Shown: positions 50,736-59,897 of the stretch, piece by piece
How the letters are laid out: every line of letters begins with the position of its first letter
Numbering within the stretch: the first letter of the stretch is position 1
NCBI GenBank assembly: GCA_052145115.1
Contig: JBKQPG010000045.1
Coordinates: 1-64,000 of the forward strand
DNA from: CAIVVT01 sp052145115
GTDB lineage: Bacteria; Acidobacteriota; Terriglobia; Bryobacterales; Bryobacteraceae
Direction: 5' to 3'
Length of the DNA: 64,000 nucleotides
Notes under the pieces: generated by a model
The model's database searches: none
Seen by the model: the letters and a program-made list of their open reading frames with translations, nothing else
Told to the model about the DNA's origin: nothing
Position numbers and translations under genes: made by a program

Positions 50736-53471
50736 TCAGAGCTCGAGGCGCGCCAGGACGACGGTTTCGCCGAGCTCGCGCTGGAGCTTGAAGCCGAGAT
50801 TTTCGGCGATCTTCTGCATGACTCCGTTTTCGGCCAGGATGTCGGCGACGATGGCCTTCACGCCCTCGCGTTTGCCGATGTCGATGAGGCGGCGCAGCAA
50901 CTCGGTACCGAGGCCTTGCTTCTGCTGGTCGTCGCTGATGACGATGGCGAATTCGGCCTCGTCCCCGCCGATGCCCTGGAGACGGCCGACGCCGATGATT
51001 TCGGGGGCGCCGGTCTGGGGATCGGTGCGCTCGGCGACGAGAGCGATCTGGCGGGAATAATCGATGAAGCAGATGCGCGTGAGGCGCTCGTGGGCGGTGC
51101 GCTGGCTCAGGTTCAACATCTGCAGATAGCGCTGATAGACGGTGCGCTCGGAGAGCGTCTGGTGGAACTGGACCATCATCGGCTCGTCCTCGGGTCGGAT
51201 CGGGCGGATGTCGACCGGCTCGCCGTTGCGCATACGCCAGGGCAGCTCGTACTGCGCCGGATAGGGGCGGATGACGGGGCGGGAGAGTTGCTTCTCCGCA
51301 GTCCCGGCGGGATGCAGGACGACGCGCGCGTCGAGCGCCAAGAGGCGCTCGGGCGAGGCCAGCAGCGGGTTGATGTCGATCTCCTTGATCCAGGGCTGTT
51401 CGACGACCAGTTGGCTGAAGCGCACCAGCAACTGCTCGAGGCCGGCGAGGTCCACGGGCGGCCGGCCGCGCACGCCCTTGAGCGCCGTATAAATGAGGGT
51501 CTTTTCCATCATGCGGCGGGCGAGGGTGGTGGTCAGCGGCGGCAGGGCCAGGGCGCGATCCTTGAAGACTTCGACCAACTGGCCGCCCATGCCGAATAGC
51601 AGCACGGGGCCGAACTGCGGGTCGATGGAGGAGCCGAGGATCACCTCATAGCCGTCGAGTTTGGCGAAGGGCTGGACGTTGGCGCCGCCGAAATGCTGGG
51701 CGCCGACCTTGGCCGAGACCGAGTCGTGAATCAGGCGGAAGGCGTTGCGGACGGCGTCGGCGTTCTTCAGATTGAGCTGCACGCCACCGACGTCGGTCTT
51801 ATGCGTAATGGTCTCGGAATGGAGTTTCAGAACGACCGGGTAGCCCATGGAATTGGCGGCGGTGACGGCCTCCTCCTCAGTGGCGGCGATCACCGAGGGC
51901 AGGGTCGGAATGCCGTAGGCGGCGAGGACATGCTTGGACTCGAACTCGGTGAGAATCTCGCGCCCTTCGGATTTGACCTTTTCGATGACCGCGGCGGCCG
52001 TGGCGTGGTCCGCGCCGTCGCCGCCGGCGGCGTCGCGCGGGGTCTCATACAGACCGCGCAGGTTCTGGGAGTAGCGCCACATATAGTTGAACAGGCGCGC
52101 GGCGGTGTCGGGATAGGGATAAGTGGGGATGCCGGCAGCATTGAGAATCTGCTCTCCGGCGGCGACGCCGGCGCCGCCCATCCAGCTTGCCAGGACAGGC
52201 TTTTCGCCGAGCTTGGCATAGGGCTTGAGACACTCGGCGGTACGCGTGGCGTCGGTCATGGCCTGGGGCGTGAGGATGACCAACATGCCGTCGCTGTTGG
52301 GATCCTTGGCGACGGTTTCGAGAGCCTTGGCGTAACGGGCGGGCTCGGCGTCGCCGAGAATGTCGAGCGGGTTGCCGTGGCTCCAGGCGCCGGGGAGGAA
52401 GGTATTGAGCTCGGCGATGGTCTGGGCGGAGATCTCGGCCAGTTCGCCGCCGCCGAGCAGGAGCGAGTCGGCCGCCAGCACGCCGGGACCGCCGGCATTG
52501 GTGAGAACGGCAAGGCGGCGGCCCTTGGCACGGGGCTGTTTGGAGAGAACCTCGGCCATATAGAAGAGGTCGGAGATATTGTTGACCCGCAGCACGCCGC
52601 AGCGCTCGAAGGCAGCGTCGAGGACATCGTCGGAGCCGGTCATGGAGCCGGTGTGCGAAGCGGCGGCCTTGCTGCCGGCGGCGGTACGGCCGGCCTTGAT
52701 GACGATGATGGGTTTCATCAGCGCCACTTCGCGCGCCGCGGAGAGGAAAGCGTGGGCGTCGCCGACGCTCTCCATGTAGATCAGAATGCTGCGCGTTTTG
52801 GGATCGCTGCCGAGGTAGTAAATCAGGTCGCCCCAGCCGATGTCGGCCATCGAGCCGATCGAGATGAACGCGCTGAAACCGACCATTTCACGCAGGCTCC
52901 AGTCCAGAACCGCCGTGCACAACGCGCCGCTCTGGCTGAGGAAACCGACGCTGCCGTTGTGGGCCATGCCGGCGGCGAAAGTGGCGTTGACGCCCGTGGG
53001 CGGGATCATCACGCCCAGGCAGTTCGGGCCGATGATGCGGATGCCGGCTTTCTTGGCCTCGACCAGCAGGTCGCGCTCGAGCTGTTTGCCCTCCTCGCCG
53101 GCTTCCTTGAAACCGGCCGAGATGACGACCGCGGCTTTGATGCCCACCGCGCCGCACTCGCGGATGATGCCGGGGATCAGGCGGGCGGGCGTGGTGATCA
53201 CCGCCAGGTCGACCTCCGCGGGAATCTCCTTCACGGACGGATAGGCCTTGATGCCAAGCACGCTGGGCCGCTTCGGGTTCACCGGAAAGACAGCCCCGCC
53301 AAAGGGCGAGCTGATCAGATTCCACAGCGTGGTCCGGCCGACGCTGCCGACATTCTCAGTGGCGCCGATGACGGCGATATTGCGCGGCGAAAAGAAGTGC
53401 TGGAGCGGATCGGCGCCGTGTTTGAAGATATCGTGGGCCGACTCCGGCTTGGCGGCTGTAAGCGGTTTCAT
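50736..53471 (-). CDS. Acyl-CoA synthetase/GNAT fusion, Pat-type protein acetyltransferase
   Basis: A 911-residue fusion. The N-terminal CoA-binding Rossmann domain has SPRNIAVIGATENVGSVGRT and IRIIGPNCLGVM. The succinyl-CoA-ligase-like part has the SHTGSMTGSDDV loop, then an ATP-grasp domain (VLKLHSETITHKTDVGGVQL). The last 160 residues are a GNAT acetyltransferase (IRPIRPEDEPMMVQFHQTLS ... QKQGLGTELLRRLIDIGKRE). This is the layout of Pat/PatZ lysine acetyltransferases, where the synthetase part is usually inactive and regulatory. The histidine of the SHTG loop is present, so ligase activity cannot be ruled out. ATG 53471 is preferred because GAGGTGA lies upstream. Confidence 0.9.
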   Translation of the reverse strand: MKPLTAAKPESAHDIFKHGADPLQHFFSPRNIAVIGATENVGSVGRTTLWNLISSPFGGAVFPVNPKRPSVLGIKAYPSVKEIPAEVDLAVITTPARLIPGIIRECGAVGIKAAVVISAGFKEAGEEGKQLERDLLVEAKKAGIRIIGPNCLGVMIPPTGVNATFAAGMAHNGSVGFLSQSGALCTAVLDWSLREMVGFSAFISIGSMADIGWGDLIYYLGSDPKTRSILIYMESVGDAHAFLSAAREVALMKPIIVIKAGRTAAGSKAAASHTGSMTGSDDVLDAAFERCGVLRVNNISDLFYMAEVLSKQPRAKGRRLAVLTNAGGPGVLAADSLLLGGGELAEISAQTIAELNTFLPGAWSHGNPLDILGDAEPARYAKALETVAKDPNSDGMLVILTPQAMTDATRTAECLKPYAKLGEKPVLASWMGGAGVAAGEQILNAAGIPTYPYPDTAARLFNYMWRYSQNLRGLYETPRDAAGGDGADHATAAAVIEKVKSEGREILTEFESKHVLAAYGIPTLPSVIAATEEEAVTAANSMGYPVVLKLHSETITHKTDVGGVQLNLKNADAVRNAFRLIHDSVSAKVGAQHFGGANVQPFAKLDGYEVILGSSIDPQFGPVLLFGMGGQLVEVFKDRALALPPLTTTLARRMMEKTLIYTALKGVRGRPPVDLAGLEQLLVRFSQLVVEQPWIKEIDINPLLASPERLLALDARVVLHPAGTAEKQLSRPVIRPYPAQYELPWRMRNGEPVDIRPIRPEDEPMMVQFHQTLSERTVYQRYLQMLNLSQRTAHERLTRICFIDYSRQIALVAERTDPQTGAPEIIGVGRLQGIGGDEAEFAIVISDDQQKQGLGTELLRRLIDIGKREGVKAIVADILAENGVMQKIAENLGFKLQRELGETVVLARLEL

Positions 53472-53607
53472 GGATCGGGTCACCTCGCGGATGATTCTAG
53501 ATAAAGACCTGAATACACTATTATCCCGCCGTCTGGATGCTTGCCGGGGCAGGAATCGGCTTTTTGGGCACGGGGATTGATGAAGCTCCGTTTACGCGTG
53601 GCGGGCC

Positions 53608-54378
53608 TCAATAGCCCATGATGTGGTAGCCGGAATCGACGTACAGGACGTTGCCGGTGACGCCGCGGCCGAGCGGGCTGGCGAGGAAGACGGCCGCGTC
53701 GGCGACTTCCGCCGGGTCGGTGTTGCGGCGCAGGGGCGCCCTGGCGGCGACGTGGTCCAGGATGAGGGAAAGACCGGGGATGCCGCGCGCGGAGGCGGTC
53801 TTGATCGGCCCGGCGGAGATCGCGTTGACGCGGATGTTGCGCGGGCCGAGATCGGCGGCCAGGTAGCGCACGCTGGCCTCCAGGGCGGCCTTGGCGACGC
53901 CCATCACGTTGTAGTTGGTAATGACGCGCTGTGAGCCGAGGTAGGAGAGGGTCATGATGGATCCGCCGTCGTTCATTACGGGCGCGACGGCGCGGGTGAC
54001 GGCGACCAGCGAGTAGCAACTGATCTCATGGGCCAGCAGAAAGCCGTCGCGCGAGGTCTCGCTGAAGGGGCGGGCCAGGTCCTCGCGGTTGGCGAAGGCG
54101 ATGGAATGAACCACGGCGTCGAGCTTGTCGCCTTCGGCCAGCAGGATCTCCGAGAGATGGCGGATATCGGCCTCCTGGGTGACGTCGCAGGGGAGCATGC
54201 GCGTGACGCCGAGCTCTTCGCCCAGTTCCTCGACCGTATCCTTCTGCCGATCGCCCTGGTAGGTGAGGATCAGATCGGCGCCCTCGCGGCGGAATGCCCG
54301 GGCGATGGAGTAGGCGATGCTCCAGCGGTTGGCCAGGCCGAGGACGAGGGTGGTTTGGCCCGTGAGAAGCTGAGACAT
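53608..54378 (-). CDS. fabI: Enoyl-[acyl-carrier-protein] reductase
   Basis: A 256-residue short-chain dehydrogenase that performs the last step of fatty acid elongation with NADH. It has VLGLANRWSIAYSIARAFRR, the SIAFANREDL loop, LSYLGSQRVITNYNVMGVAK with the Tyr-(x)6-Tyr-(x)6-Lys catalytic arrangement, and the substrate-lid AGPIKTASARGIPG. This identifies FabI rather than FabV or a generic SDR. It is a single minus-strand gene, separated by 136 bp from the Pat-type gene. It is the target of triclosan-type inhibitors in other bacteria. Confidence 0.97.
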   Translation of the reverse strand: MSQLLTGQTTLVLGLANRWSIAYSIARAFRREGADLILTYQGDRQKDTVEELGEELGVTRMLPCDVTQEADIRHLSEILLAEGDKLDAVVHSIAFANREDLARPFSETSRDGFLLAHEISCYSLVAVTRAVAPVMNDGGSIMTLSYLGSQRVITNYNVMGVAKAALEASVRYLAADLGPRNIRVNAISAGPIKTASARGIPGLSLILDHVAARAPLRRNTDPAEVADAAVFLASPLGRGVTGNVLYVDSGYHIMGY

Positions 54379-54453
54379 GAATCCCTTATTCTACCGCACG
54401 GATTGCGCAAAGCCGCACAAACACTAGGGTTCGGAGCATCCCGTGGACGGGTG

Positions 54454-55419
54454 TCAACGGATGGGCGCGGGCGCTCCGCCGGCTTTCGCGCTGCGCAGCG
54501 CGGCGTCCATGAATTCGAACATCTCCATGGTTTCGCGTTCGTCGACGGGCGGCCGGCCGGTCGCAAAGAACTTGATAATCTGGACCACGAGTTCGCGGTA
54601 GCCGGTGTACAGGTCCTTGTCGCTCGAACGGATCAGCTGCGGCGAAAACGCCGTTGCGCCGTAAGCGGAATAGGGGCGGATCAGGCGCAGAACGCCCACC
54701 CGGCCGTCCTTCCAGCGGCCGGTGATGACGTCGGCGCCGGGCGTCGAGACGCGCCATACCTGTTCGCAGCCCGTGCCCATCAGCGTGTACAGCATCTCGA
54801 CGCCGTGGATGCCGTACCAGCTCAGGTCCAGCTCGTGGTGCGGCTCCAGGGGCCCGGGGGCCCACACGAAGACGCCGTTCAGCCCATCCAGCTTGAGTGC
54901 CGCGAGGCCGTCGCTGAAGCGCAGCGCGGACGAACTGAACCACGGCACGCCGGATGCCCGCGCCAGGCGCGCGATCTCGCGGGCATCGCTCAGCGTGGAG
55001 GCCAGCGGCTTGTCGATGAACACCGGCTTGCGGCCCTTCACGATCTCCCGGAATTGCGCCAGGTGCGGCCGGCCGTCGACGCTTTCGAGCAGCACGGCAT
55101 CGACCTTGGTCAGCAGCGTCGCGATGTCGGGAACGAACTCGACGCCGTACTTCGACTGCATCTCGGCGGCGAATTTGTCCACGCGGGTAGCGCTTTCCGG
55201 AAGGTCGGGGCTGCCGCCTTTGTAAGCCGCGATCACGCGCGCACCGGCGAGGTGGTCCGGGTTCGAGGCGTCGTTCAGAAGGGCCGTGAAGGCCACGGCG
55301 TGGGACGTATCCGTGCCCACGATGCCCAGGCGCAAGTCGGCGCCATTCAACAACGCGACAGTGGAGAGCAGGATGGCGGCGGGCAAGACCATCACTCGCA
55401 AGATGTTCATTCGCGGCAT
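54454..55419 (-). CDS. Gfo/Idh/MocA-like oxidoreductase, exported
   Basis: A 321-residue protein with a signal peptide (NILRVMVLPAAILLSTVALL) followed by a Rossmann-like start LRLGIVGTDTSHAVAFTALL. The EKP motif of the family is FIDKPLASTLSDAREIARLA. A short C-terminal domain (HELDLSWYGIHGVEMLYTLM) carries the family His in the GxHG context. The nucleotide-binding loop GTDTSHA departs from the GxGxxG consensus, so cofactor binding may be altered. GGAGG lies ten bases before ATG 55419. It is divergent from recG by about 40 bp. Confidence 0.82.
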   Translation of the reverse strand: MPRMNILRVMVLPAAILLSTVALLNGADLRLGIVGTDTSHAVAFTALLNDASNPDHLAGARVIAAYKGGSPDLPESATRVDKFAAEMQSKYGVEFVPDIATLLTKVDAVLLESVDGRPHLAQFREIVKGRKPVFIDKPLASTLSDAREIARLARASGVPWFSSSALRFSDGLAALKLDGLNGVFVWAPGPLEPHHELDLSWYGIHGVEMLYTLMGTGCEQVWRVSTPGADVITGRWKDGRVGVLRLIRPYSAYGATAFSPQLIRSSDKDLYTGYRELVVQIIKFFATGRPPVDERETMEMFEFMDAALRSAKAGGAPAPIR

Positions 55420-55462
55420 GGCGGGAGATCCTCCAGGGTGCATTGTACACTAAGGGTTTCCA

Positions 55463-57565
55463 GTGGACCTCGCAACTCCGGTCACCTACGTCAAGGGCGT
55501 CGGTCCACAGCGCGCCGAAGCGCTGGCCGCCAAGGGAATCGCGACCGCCGCCGATCTGCTGTTTTACGCGCCGTTCCGCTACGAGGACCGGACCAACGTC
55601 AAGCCGCTGGCCCAGCTTGCGCCGGGCGAGATGGCCTCGACAATCGCGGTGGTACAGGCCATCAGAACGCCGCGCTTCCGGCGCGGCAACCTGGGCCTGG
55701 TGGAGGTCGAGTTCCAGGACGGAAGAGGCGGACGGCTGTTGGGCAAGTGGTTTCACGCGGCGTCGTATCTCGCGAAGATCCTGGAGCCGGGAGTGCGTGT
55801 CGCGCTGTACGGCAAGGTCGATTTCGACACCTACTCGCGCGAGCTGTCGATGATGCACCCGGAGTACGAGTTGCTGCACGGCGAGGAGGACGAGGGCGAG
55901 GAATCGCTGCACACCGGGCGCATCGTTCCGGTTTACGAGGCCGCCGGGAAGGTGAGCACGCGCGTGTTGCGGGCGGTGCTGAAGCGGCTGACCGACGCCC
56001 TGCCGCACATTCCCGACGCGCTGCCCGAGTCCATTGCGCGCAGGCTGCGACTGCCCGCCCTCGAATCCGCGATCCGCGAAGTGCACTTCCCTGCCCCTGG
56101 CACGGACCTGCGCCTGCTCAACAACTTCCGCTCGCCGGCGCAGTACCGTCTGATCTTCGAGGAGTTCTTCTGGCTGGAGACGGGCATGGCGCTGAAGCAT
56201 GCCCAGGCGCGCACCGAGCACGGCATCGCCTTCGCGCTCACGCCGCGCGTGCGCGAGCAGGTGAAGAAGATGCTGCCCTTCAAGCCGACAACGGCGCAAA
56301 AGAAGGTCCTGGCCGAGATCGCGCACGACATGGCCTCGCCCGTGCCCATGAACCGGCTGCTGCAAGGCGAAGTCGGCAGCGGCAAGACCATCGTCGCCGC
56401 GCAGGCGGCGGTGATCGCCGTCGAAAACGGCTACCAGGCCGTGCTGCTGGCGCCGACCGAGATTCTCGCCGCGCAGCATTTCCTGAATCTGCAGCGCATC
56501 TTCAAGCCGATCGATTACCGCGTGATGTCGCTCACCGGATCGATGTCAAAGAAAGAGAAGTTGACCATCAAGCGCGCGCTCTCCACCGGCTTTGCCCAGA
56601 TCGCGGTGGGCACGCACGCGTTGATCGAGGAGGATGTGGAGTTCCACAAGCTCGGGCTGGCGATCATCGACGAGCAGCATCGCTTCGGCGTGCTGCAGCG
56701 CAAGGCGCTGCAGCAGAAAGGATTCTCGCCCGACGTGCTGGTGATGACCGCGACGCCGATTCCGCGCACGCTGGCGCTGACTATTTACGGCGATCTCGAC
56801 GTGTCGGTGATCGACGGCCTGCCGCCCGGACGCAAGCCCATCCAGACCATCCACAAGACTCACCTGGAGCTCGAGCAGGTCTACAGTTTCGTGCTGAGCG
56901 AGGTGCGCAAAGGACGCCAGGCGTACATCGTTTACCCGGCCATCGAAGAGTCGGAGACTGTGGCGATGAAGGCCGCCCAGGAGGCCTACGAGCAGCTTTC
57001 CAAACGCGTCTTTCCGCAACTGAACGTCGGATTGCTGCACGGCAAGTTGCCCGCCGCGGAGAAGGAAGCCGTCATGGCGGCCTTTCAGAAAGGCCGCGTG
57101 CAAGTGTTGGTCTCGACGACCGTAATCGAGGTCGGCGTGGACGTGCCCAACGCCAGCGTCATGGTGATCGAGGACGCCGAACGGTTCGGCCTGGCTCAAC
57201 TTCACCAGCTCCGCGGCCGCGTCGGGCGCGGCTCCGAACAGAGCTGCTGCATCCTGGTCACCAACCGGCTGAGCGACACCGGCTACACGCGCATCCGCAC
57301 GCTGGTCGATTCCAGCGACGGCTTCTACATCGCGGAGATGGACCTGCGGCTCCGCGGGCCGGGGGAATTTCTGGGCACGAAACAATCGGGCCTGCCCGTT
57401 TTTCGGATCGGCAACCTGATCCGCGACTCCGAGATCCTCGAACTGGCGCGCAGCGAGGCCCAGAGCCTGGTCCTCAATCCGCCTTCGCCGGAGATCCTGG
57501 AGCGGGCCATCCAATACGTGCGCCAGCAATGGCAGCGGCGCTACGGTTTGGCCCTGGTGGGCTGA
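55463..57565 (+). CDS. recG: ATP-dependent DNA helicase RecG
   Basis: A 700-residue helicase that remodels stalled replication forks and Holliday junctions. The wedge domain begins DLATPVTYVKGVGPQRAEAL. Helicase motifs are LLQGEVGSGKTIVAAQAAVI (Walker A), LAIIDEQHRFGVLQRKALQQ (DEQH), MTATPIPRTLAL (motif III), and VSTTVIEVGVDVPNASVMVI and HQLRGRVGRGSEQS (motifs V and VI). The C-terminal TRG-like segment FLGTKQSGLPVFRIGNLIRD follows. The start is GTG 55463. It is a single gene. Confidence 0.97.
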   Translation: MDLATPVTYVKGVGPQRAEALAAKGIATAADLLFYAPFRYEDRTNVKPLAQLAPGEMASTIAVVQAIRTPRFRRGNLGLVEVEFQDGRGGRLLGKWFHAASYLAKILEPGVRVALYGKVDFDTYSRELSMMHPEYELLHGEEDEGEESLHTGRIVPVYEAAGKVSTRVLRAVLKRLTDALPHIPDALPESIARRLRLPALESAIREVHFPAPGTDLRLLNNFRSPAQYRLIFEEFFWLETGMALKHAQARTEHGIAFALTPRVREQVKKMLPFKPTTAQKKVLAEIAHDMASPVPMNRLLQGEVGSGKTIVAAQAAVIAVENGYQAVLLAPTEILAAQHFLNLQRIFKPIDYRVMSLTGSMSKKEKLTIKRALSTGFAQIAVGTHALIEEDVEFHKLGLAIIDEQHRFGVLQRKALQQKGFSPDVLVMTATPIPRTLALTIYGDLDVSVIDGLPPGRKPIQTIHKTHLELEQVYSFVLSEVRKGRQAYIVYPAIEESETVAMKAAQEAYEQLSKRVFPQLNVGLLHGKLPAAEKEAVMAAFQKGRVQVLVSTTVIEVGVDVPNASVMVIEDAERFGLAQLHQLRGRVGRGSEQSCCILVTNRLSDTGYTRIRTLVDSSDGFYIAEMDLRLRGPGEFLGTKQSGLPVFRIGNLIRDSEILELARSEAQSLVLNPPSPEILERAIQYVRQQWQRRYGLALVG

Positions 57566-57995
57566 GTCGAGCAGCCCCTTAGGAGCACTGCCTCGTGCTC
57601 ACGGGTTGGGGGGGGGAGATCCGGGATTGAAGCGTCGAAGTCATTTGCCATCAATGACATCGCCGCGACGCCCAAAAGTCGATATGAGGAGACACACTTC
57701 CCGCTATATGCTCCGGCGCCTGTTTCTGGGGGTGATCCCCTTCAAACGCTGGTTCGCACAACGCCGCCCGCTTGTGCGCCACGCCCCAACGGCCTGACCC
57801 GGCGCGCCTGGGAGCCTGGCGCCGCTGATGCTCTCTGCCGTCCACCCAGTCCGCCGATCGCGCGTGCGCGGCCGATCCGGCCCGAGCCGGCCTTAAGCCC
57901 CGGCCCCGTACCGCACATCAGGAGCACCCGCATCCTGAGGGCCCGCTCCGCGAAATTGGCTGGACTAGACATTGGACTTCAGAGAGAGCGGGACG
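57566..57995. other. 430-bp gap between recG and the duplicated small genes
   Basis: No gene recognised. The left part holds a run of G (57606-57615). Several GC-rich short inverted repeats occur around 57840-57900, which could end transcription from either side. A 63-codon frame at 57606-57797 has an Arg-rich translation and no ribosome site and is not called. Confidence 0.45.
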
Positions 57996-58298
57996 CTAGC
58001 ACACCAGCGAATTGTAAGCACCCTGAGGACTGGCCCCGTTGGGGCTGAGTCCATCCAATGCTTCGAGCGTCATCCGCAGTTCGTGATAGACGCGCTTGAG
58101 TGCCGGAGTGCCGGTGTCGGCTTGGATCTCCGGCGTCGCGCACTTGGGCGCATTGCGCCGCACGCGTCCCAGCAGGGTAATCACACCCCCGAGGTCCACT
58201 TCCTGCCCGGCCTGGATGCGTTCCAGCGTGCTGATGGCGAATCCCAAGGCGCCGGATGCGGCATCCAGCTCAGCGAGAATTTTATGCTCTTGGATCAT
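57996..58298 (-). CDS. Duplicated small protein with SLVC C-terminus, copy 1
   Basis: A 100-residue protein of unknown family. It is about 82% identical to the product of the adjoining copy over its full length. Most of it is helical (LAELDAASGALGFAISTLER, then VITLLGRVRRNAPKCA, then LKRVYHELRMTLEALDG). The last 17 residues are Gly/Asn/Pro-rich and end AYNSLVC. It has no signal peptide. TAAGGAG lies nine bases before ATG 58298. It is the third gene of a minus-strand operon, 29 bp after the end of copy 2. A conserved helical body with a more variable tail ending in Cys recalls peptide-precursor or regulator families, but nothing more can be claimed. Confidence 0.75.
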   Translation of the reverse strand: MIQEHKILAELDAASGALGFAISTLERIQAGQEVDLGGVITLLGRVRRNAPKCATPEIQADTGTPALKRVYHELRMTLEALDGLSPNGASPQGAYNSLVC

Positions 58299-58327
58299 TT
58301 TGTCATCTCCTTAGTCACGCTCTCGAC

Positions 58328-58630
58328 CTAGCAGACAAGCGAACTATATGCGTGCTGAGCGCTTCCACCATTGGGGTTGGGACCATCCAATGCGTCGAGC
58401 GTCATCCGCAATTCGTGATAAACGCGCTTCAGTGCTGGATTGCCGGCGTCGGCCTGGACCTCCGGCGAGGCGCACTTGGGCGCGTTCCTCCGCACCCGTC
58501 CCAGCAAAGTGATCACACCTCTGAGGTCCACGTCTTGCCCGGCCCGGATCCGCTCCAGCGTGCTGATGGCGAATCCCAGGGCGCCCGATGCGGCGTCCAG
58601 TTCGGCGAGAATGCGATGTTGCGGCATCAT
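58328..58630 (-). CDS. Duplicated small protein with SLVC C-terminus, copy 2
   Basis: A 100-residue paralogue of the next gene, differing at about 18 positions, mostly conservative (E/D, K/R, I/V), with the densest differences in the C-terminal tail (PNPNGGSAQHAYSSLVC). The two conserved cysteines are in APKCA and at the C-terminus. GGAGG precedes the start by seven bases, and ATG 58630 overlaps the stop of the upstream small gene (ATGA). The mostly conservative replacements suggest that both copies are under selection rather than one being a decaying duplicate. Confidence 0.75.
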   Translation of the reverse strand: MMPQHRILAELDAASGALGFAISTLERIRAGQDVDLRGVITLLGRVRRNAPKCASPEVQADAGNPALKRVYHELRMTLDALDGPNPNGGSAQHAYSSLVC

Positions 58631-58836
58631 AAGGTCACCTCCACATTCACGCTTCCGGCAAGAATCCTCGTGCCCTCCTGGAGCCTCAGATTCCCATTCC
58701 GATTTGACAGGTTGTGATTGTTAGTTAGCGAGGTTGCCCGGACGTCGGCGTGGGCCGCAGTCCGGCGGCTCGGGCGAGCCGCTCGCGGGAAGCTGCTTAG
58801 ATCCAGCAGCAAATACCCGATCCATGAACTCCTCAT
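58627..58836 (-). CDS. Short leader gene of the duplicated-protein operon
   Basis: A 69-residue frame starting MRSSWIGYLLLDLSSF and ending GTRILAGSVNVEVTL. AGGAG lies 11 bases before ATG 58836. Its stop overlaps the start of copy 2 (ATGA), the strongest argument that it is translated. The N-terminus is weakly hydrophobic, the middle basic, and the C-terminus beta-prone with many Asn. No family is recognised. It could be a true small protein or a coupling leader peptide. Confidence 0.5.
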   Translation of the reverse strand: MRSSWIGYLLLDLSSFPRAARPSRRTAAHADVRATSLTNNHNLSNRNGNLRLQEGTRILAGSVNVEVTL

Positions 58837-59285
58837 TGTCTTGTACTCCTGAAAGTGCCTAAATCCGCCGCACTTAAGAAGTAACTCTAATGAGAGGCGG
58901 CCCCTGTCTCTTACCTCGCGGGGCCTATCTCTCGAGGCATCGGAAGACCTCCGATGCAAGAATTATAGACCCAAAAGCCGTCATTCGTACTAGTAGTTAT
59001 GTACCCGATGATCCTAAACTCGGCAAACTGAGGTCCCAGAACAAAAGTACGGAGTTCGGAGGCCGAAAGAGTCCGGGGGAATAGGGATAGATGAAACTTA
59101 CTACATGCCGCAGTTATAAACGGCGCTTAAGGTAGGCGCCGGTTCACGCGCGATCGCCCGGCATTTATCGGACAGGAGTTCCGGGGGGCACAGGAATGGG
59201 GGGACAGGGCAGTCAGCCAAGCGGTCCGCTCCCGTGGAGCGCGTTCCAGCCACTTCTTCCAAGAATCAACGAGGCCCGCCGGCGC
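58837..59285. other. 449-bp gap upstream of the duplicated-protein operon
   Basis: No gene seen. It holds the promoter region of the minus-strand operon, with AT-rich DNA at about 58860-58890 and 58958-59015, and the hairpin or operator at 58937-58957. The part nearest 59285 is purine-rich on the plus strand and has no clear structure. Confidence 0.5.
58937..58957. promoter_or_regulatory. Perfect 8-bp inverted repeat upstream of the operon
   Basis: GCATCGGA (58937-58944) and TCCGATGC (58950-58957) flank AGACC. It lies about 100 bp upstream of the first start codon of the minus-strand operon, a place suited to an operator or a leader hairpin. Confidence 0.45.
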
Positions 59286-59897
59286 TTACTGGCTGGGTGA
59301 GACCTGACCGCTGGTCGTGGCCAGGATGGTTCCGGCCGTGGCGCCGGCGACGCCAGCGACCGTGGTGGCTACAACGATGGTAGTGGTCAGCACCGACGTG
59401 CCTGCGGCGACCGTCGCGGCTATCACGTTCGCCATCGGAATCGCGCCTGTGGCCGTCGATCCCTGGGACGAGACCACGACATTGATCTTGAACGAGCCCA
59501 CGACATTGTTGGCCTGCAGCCCGGGAGCGGTGGCCTGCCCATTCGCACCGGTGGTGGTAGTGTAGCTGGTCTGGCCTCCCGGGAAGTGGGCGCCGGGGCC
59601 GCTCTTGGGCAGCAGGAATGTTACCTCGGCGCCGTTTACCGGGTTGTGGTTCTCATCGTAAACCACGACCTGGGGTTCTCGCGCCACGCGCTGTTTGACG
59701 TTGTTGACGACGTCCGAGCCTTGGACAATTTCGATGAACAGCTTCGGGCGGCCCTTCTTCTCCTGTTTGTCGCTGTCCTGTTTCTGAGGGCCTTGCTGCT
59801 CCTGCGCACCCATGGGCAACCAACCGGCGCCGGCCATTACGGCCAGCGCCACGATGGCGACGCGCAGATATCTGATTGCTCTCCTCGCCTGGCTCAT
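59286..59897 (-). CDS. Secreted Ig-like protein with hydrophobic C-terminus
   Basis: A 203-residue exported protein. The signal peptide (IRYLRVAIVALAVMAGAGWL) is followed by a charged Gln/Lys-rich linker. An invasin/Big1-like beta domain follows, typified by VVVYDENHNPVNGAEVTFLL, TTTTGANGQATAPGLQANNV and GSFKINVVVSSQGSTATGAI. The C-terminus is a long Ala/Thr/Val segment (TVAAGTSVLTTTIVVATTVA) that could span the membrane. ATG 59897 is chosen so that the signal peptide is N-terminal. Such single-domain proteins are frequent in Acidobacteria and their role is unknown. Confidence 0.75.
   Translation of the reverse strand: MSQARRAIRYLRVAIVALAVMAGAGWLPMGAQEQQGPQKQDSDKQEKKGRPKLFIEIVQGSDVVNNVKQRVAREPQVVVYDENHNPVNGAEVTFLLPKSGPGAHFPGGQTSYTTTTGANGQATAPGLQANNVVGSFKINVVVSSQGSTATGAIPMANVIAATVAAGTSVLTTTIVVATTVAGVAGATAGTILATTSGQVSPSQ

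Noticed and set aside
51693..53504. 603-codon plus-strand frame opposite the Pat-type gene
   Set aside because: It is a shadow of the acyl-CoA synthetase/GNAT gene, with Gly/Asp/Val/Arg composition and no motif.
54028..57582. 1,184-codon plus-strand frame across fabI, the Gfo/Idh gene and recG
   Set aside because: It is antisense to fabI and the oxidoreductase gene and out of frame with recG, all three of which are clear from motifs; its translation shows no domain.
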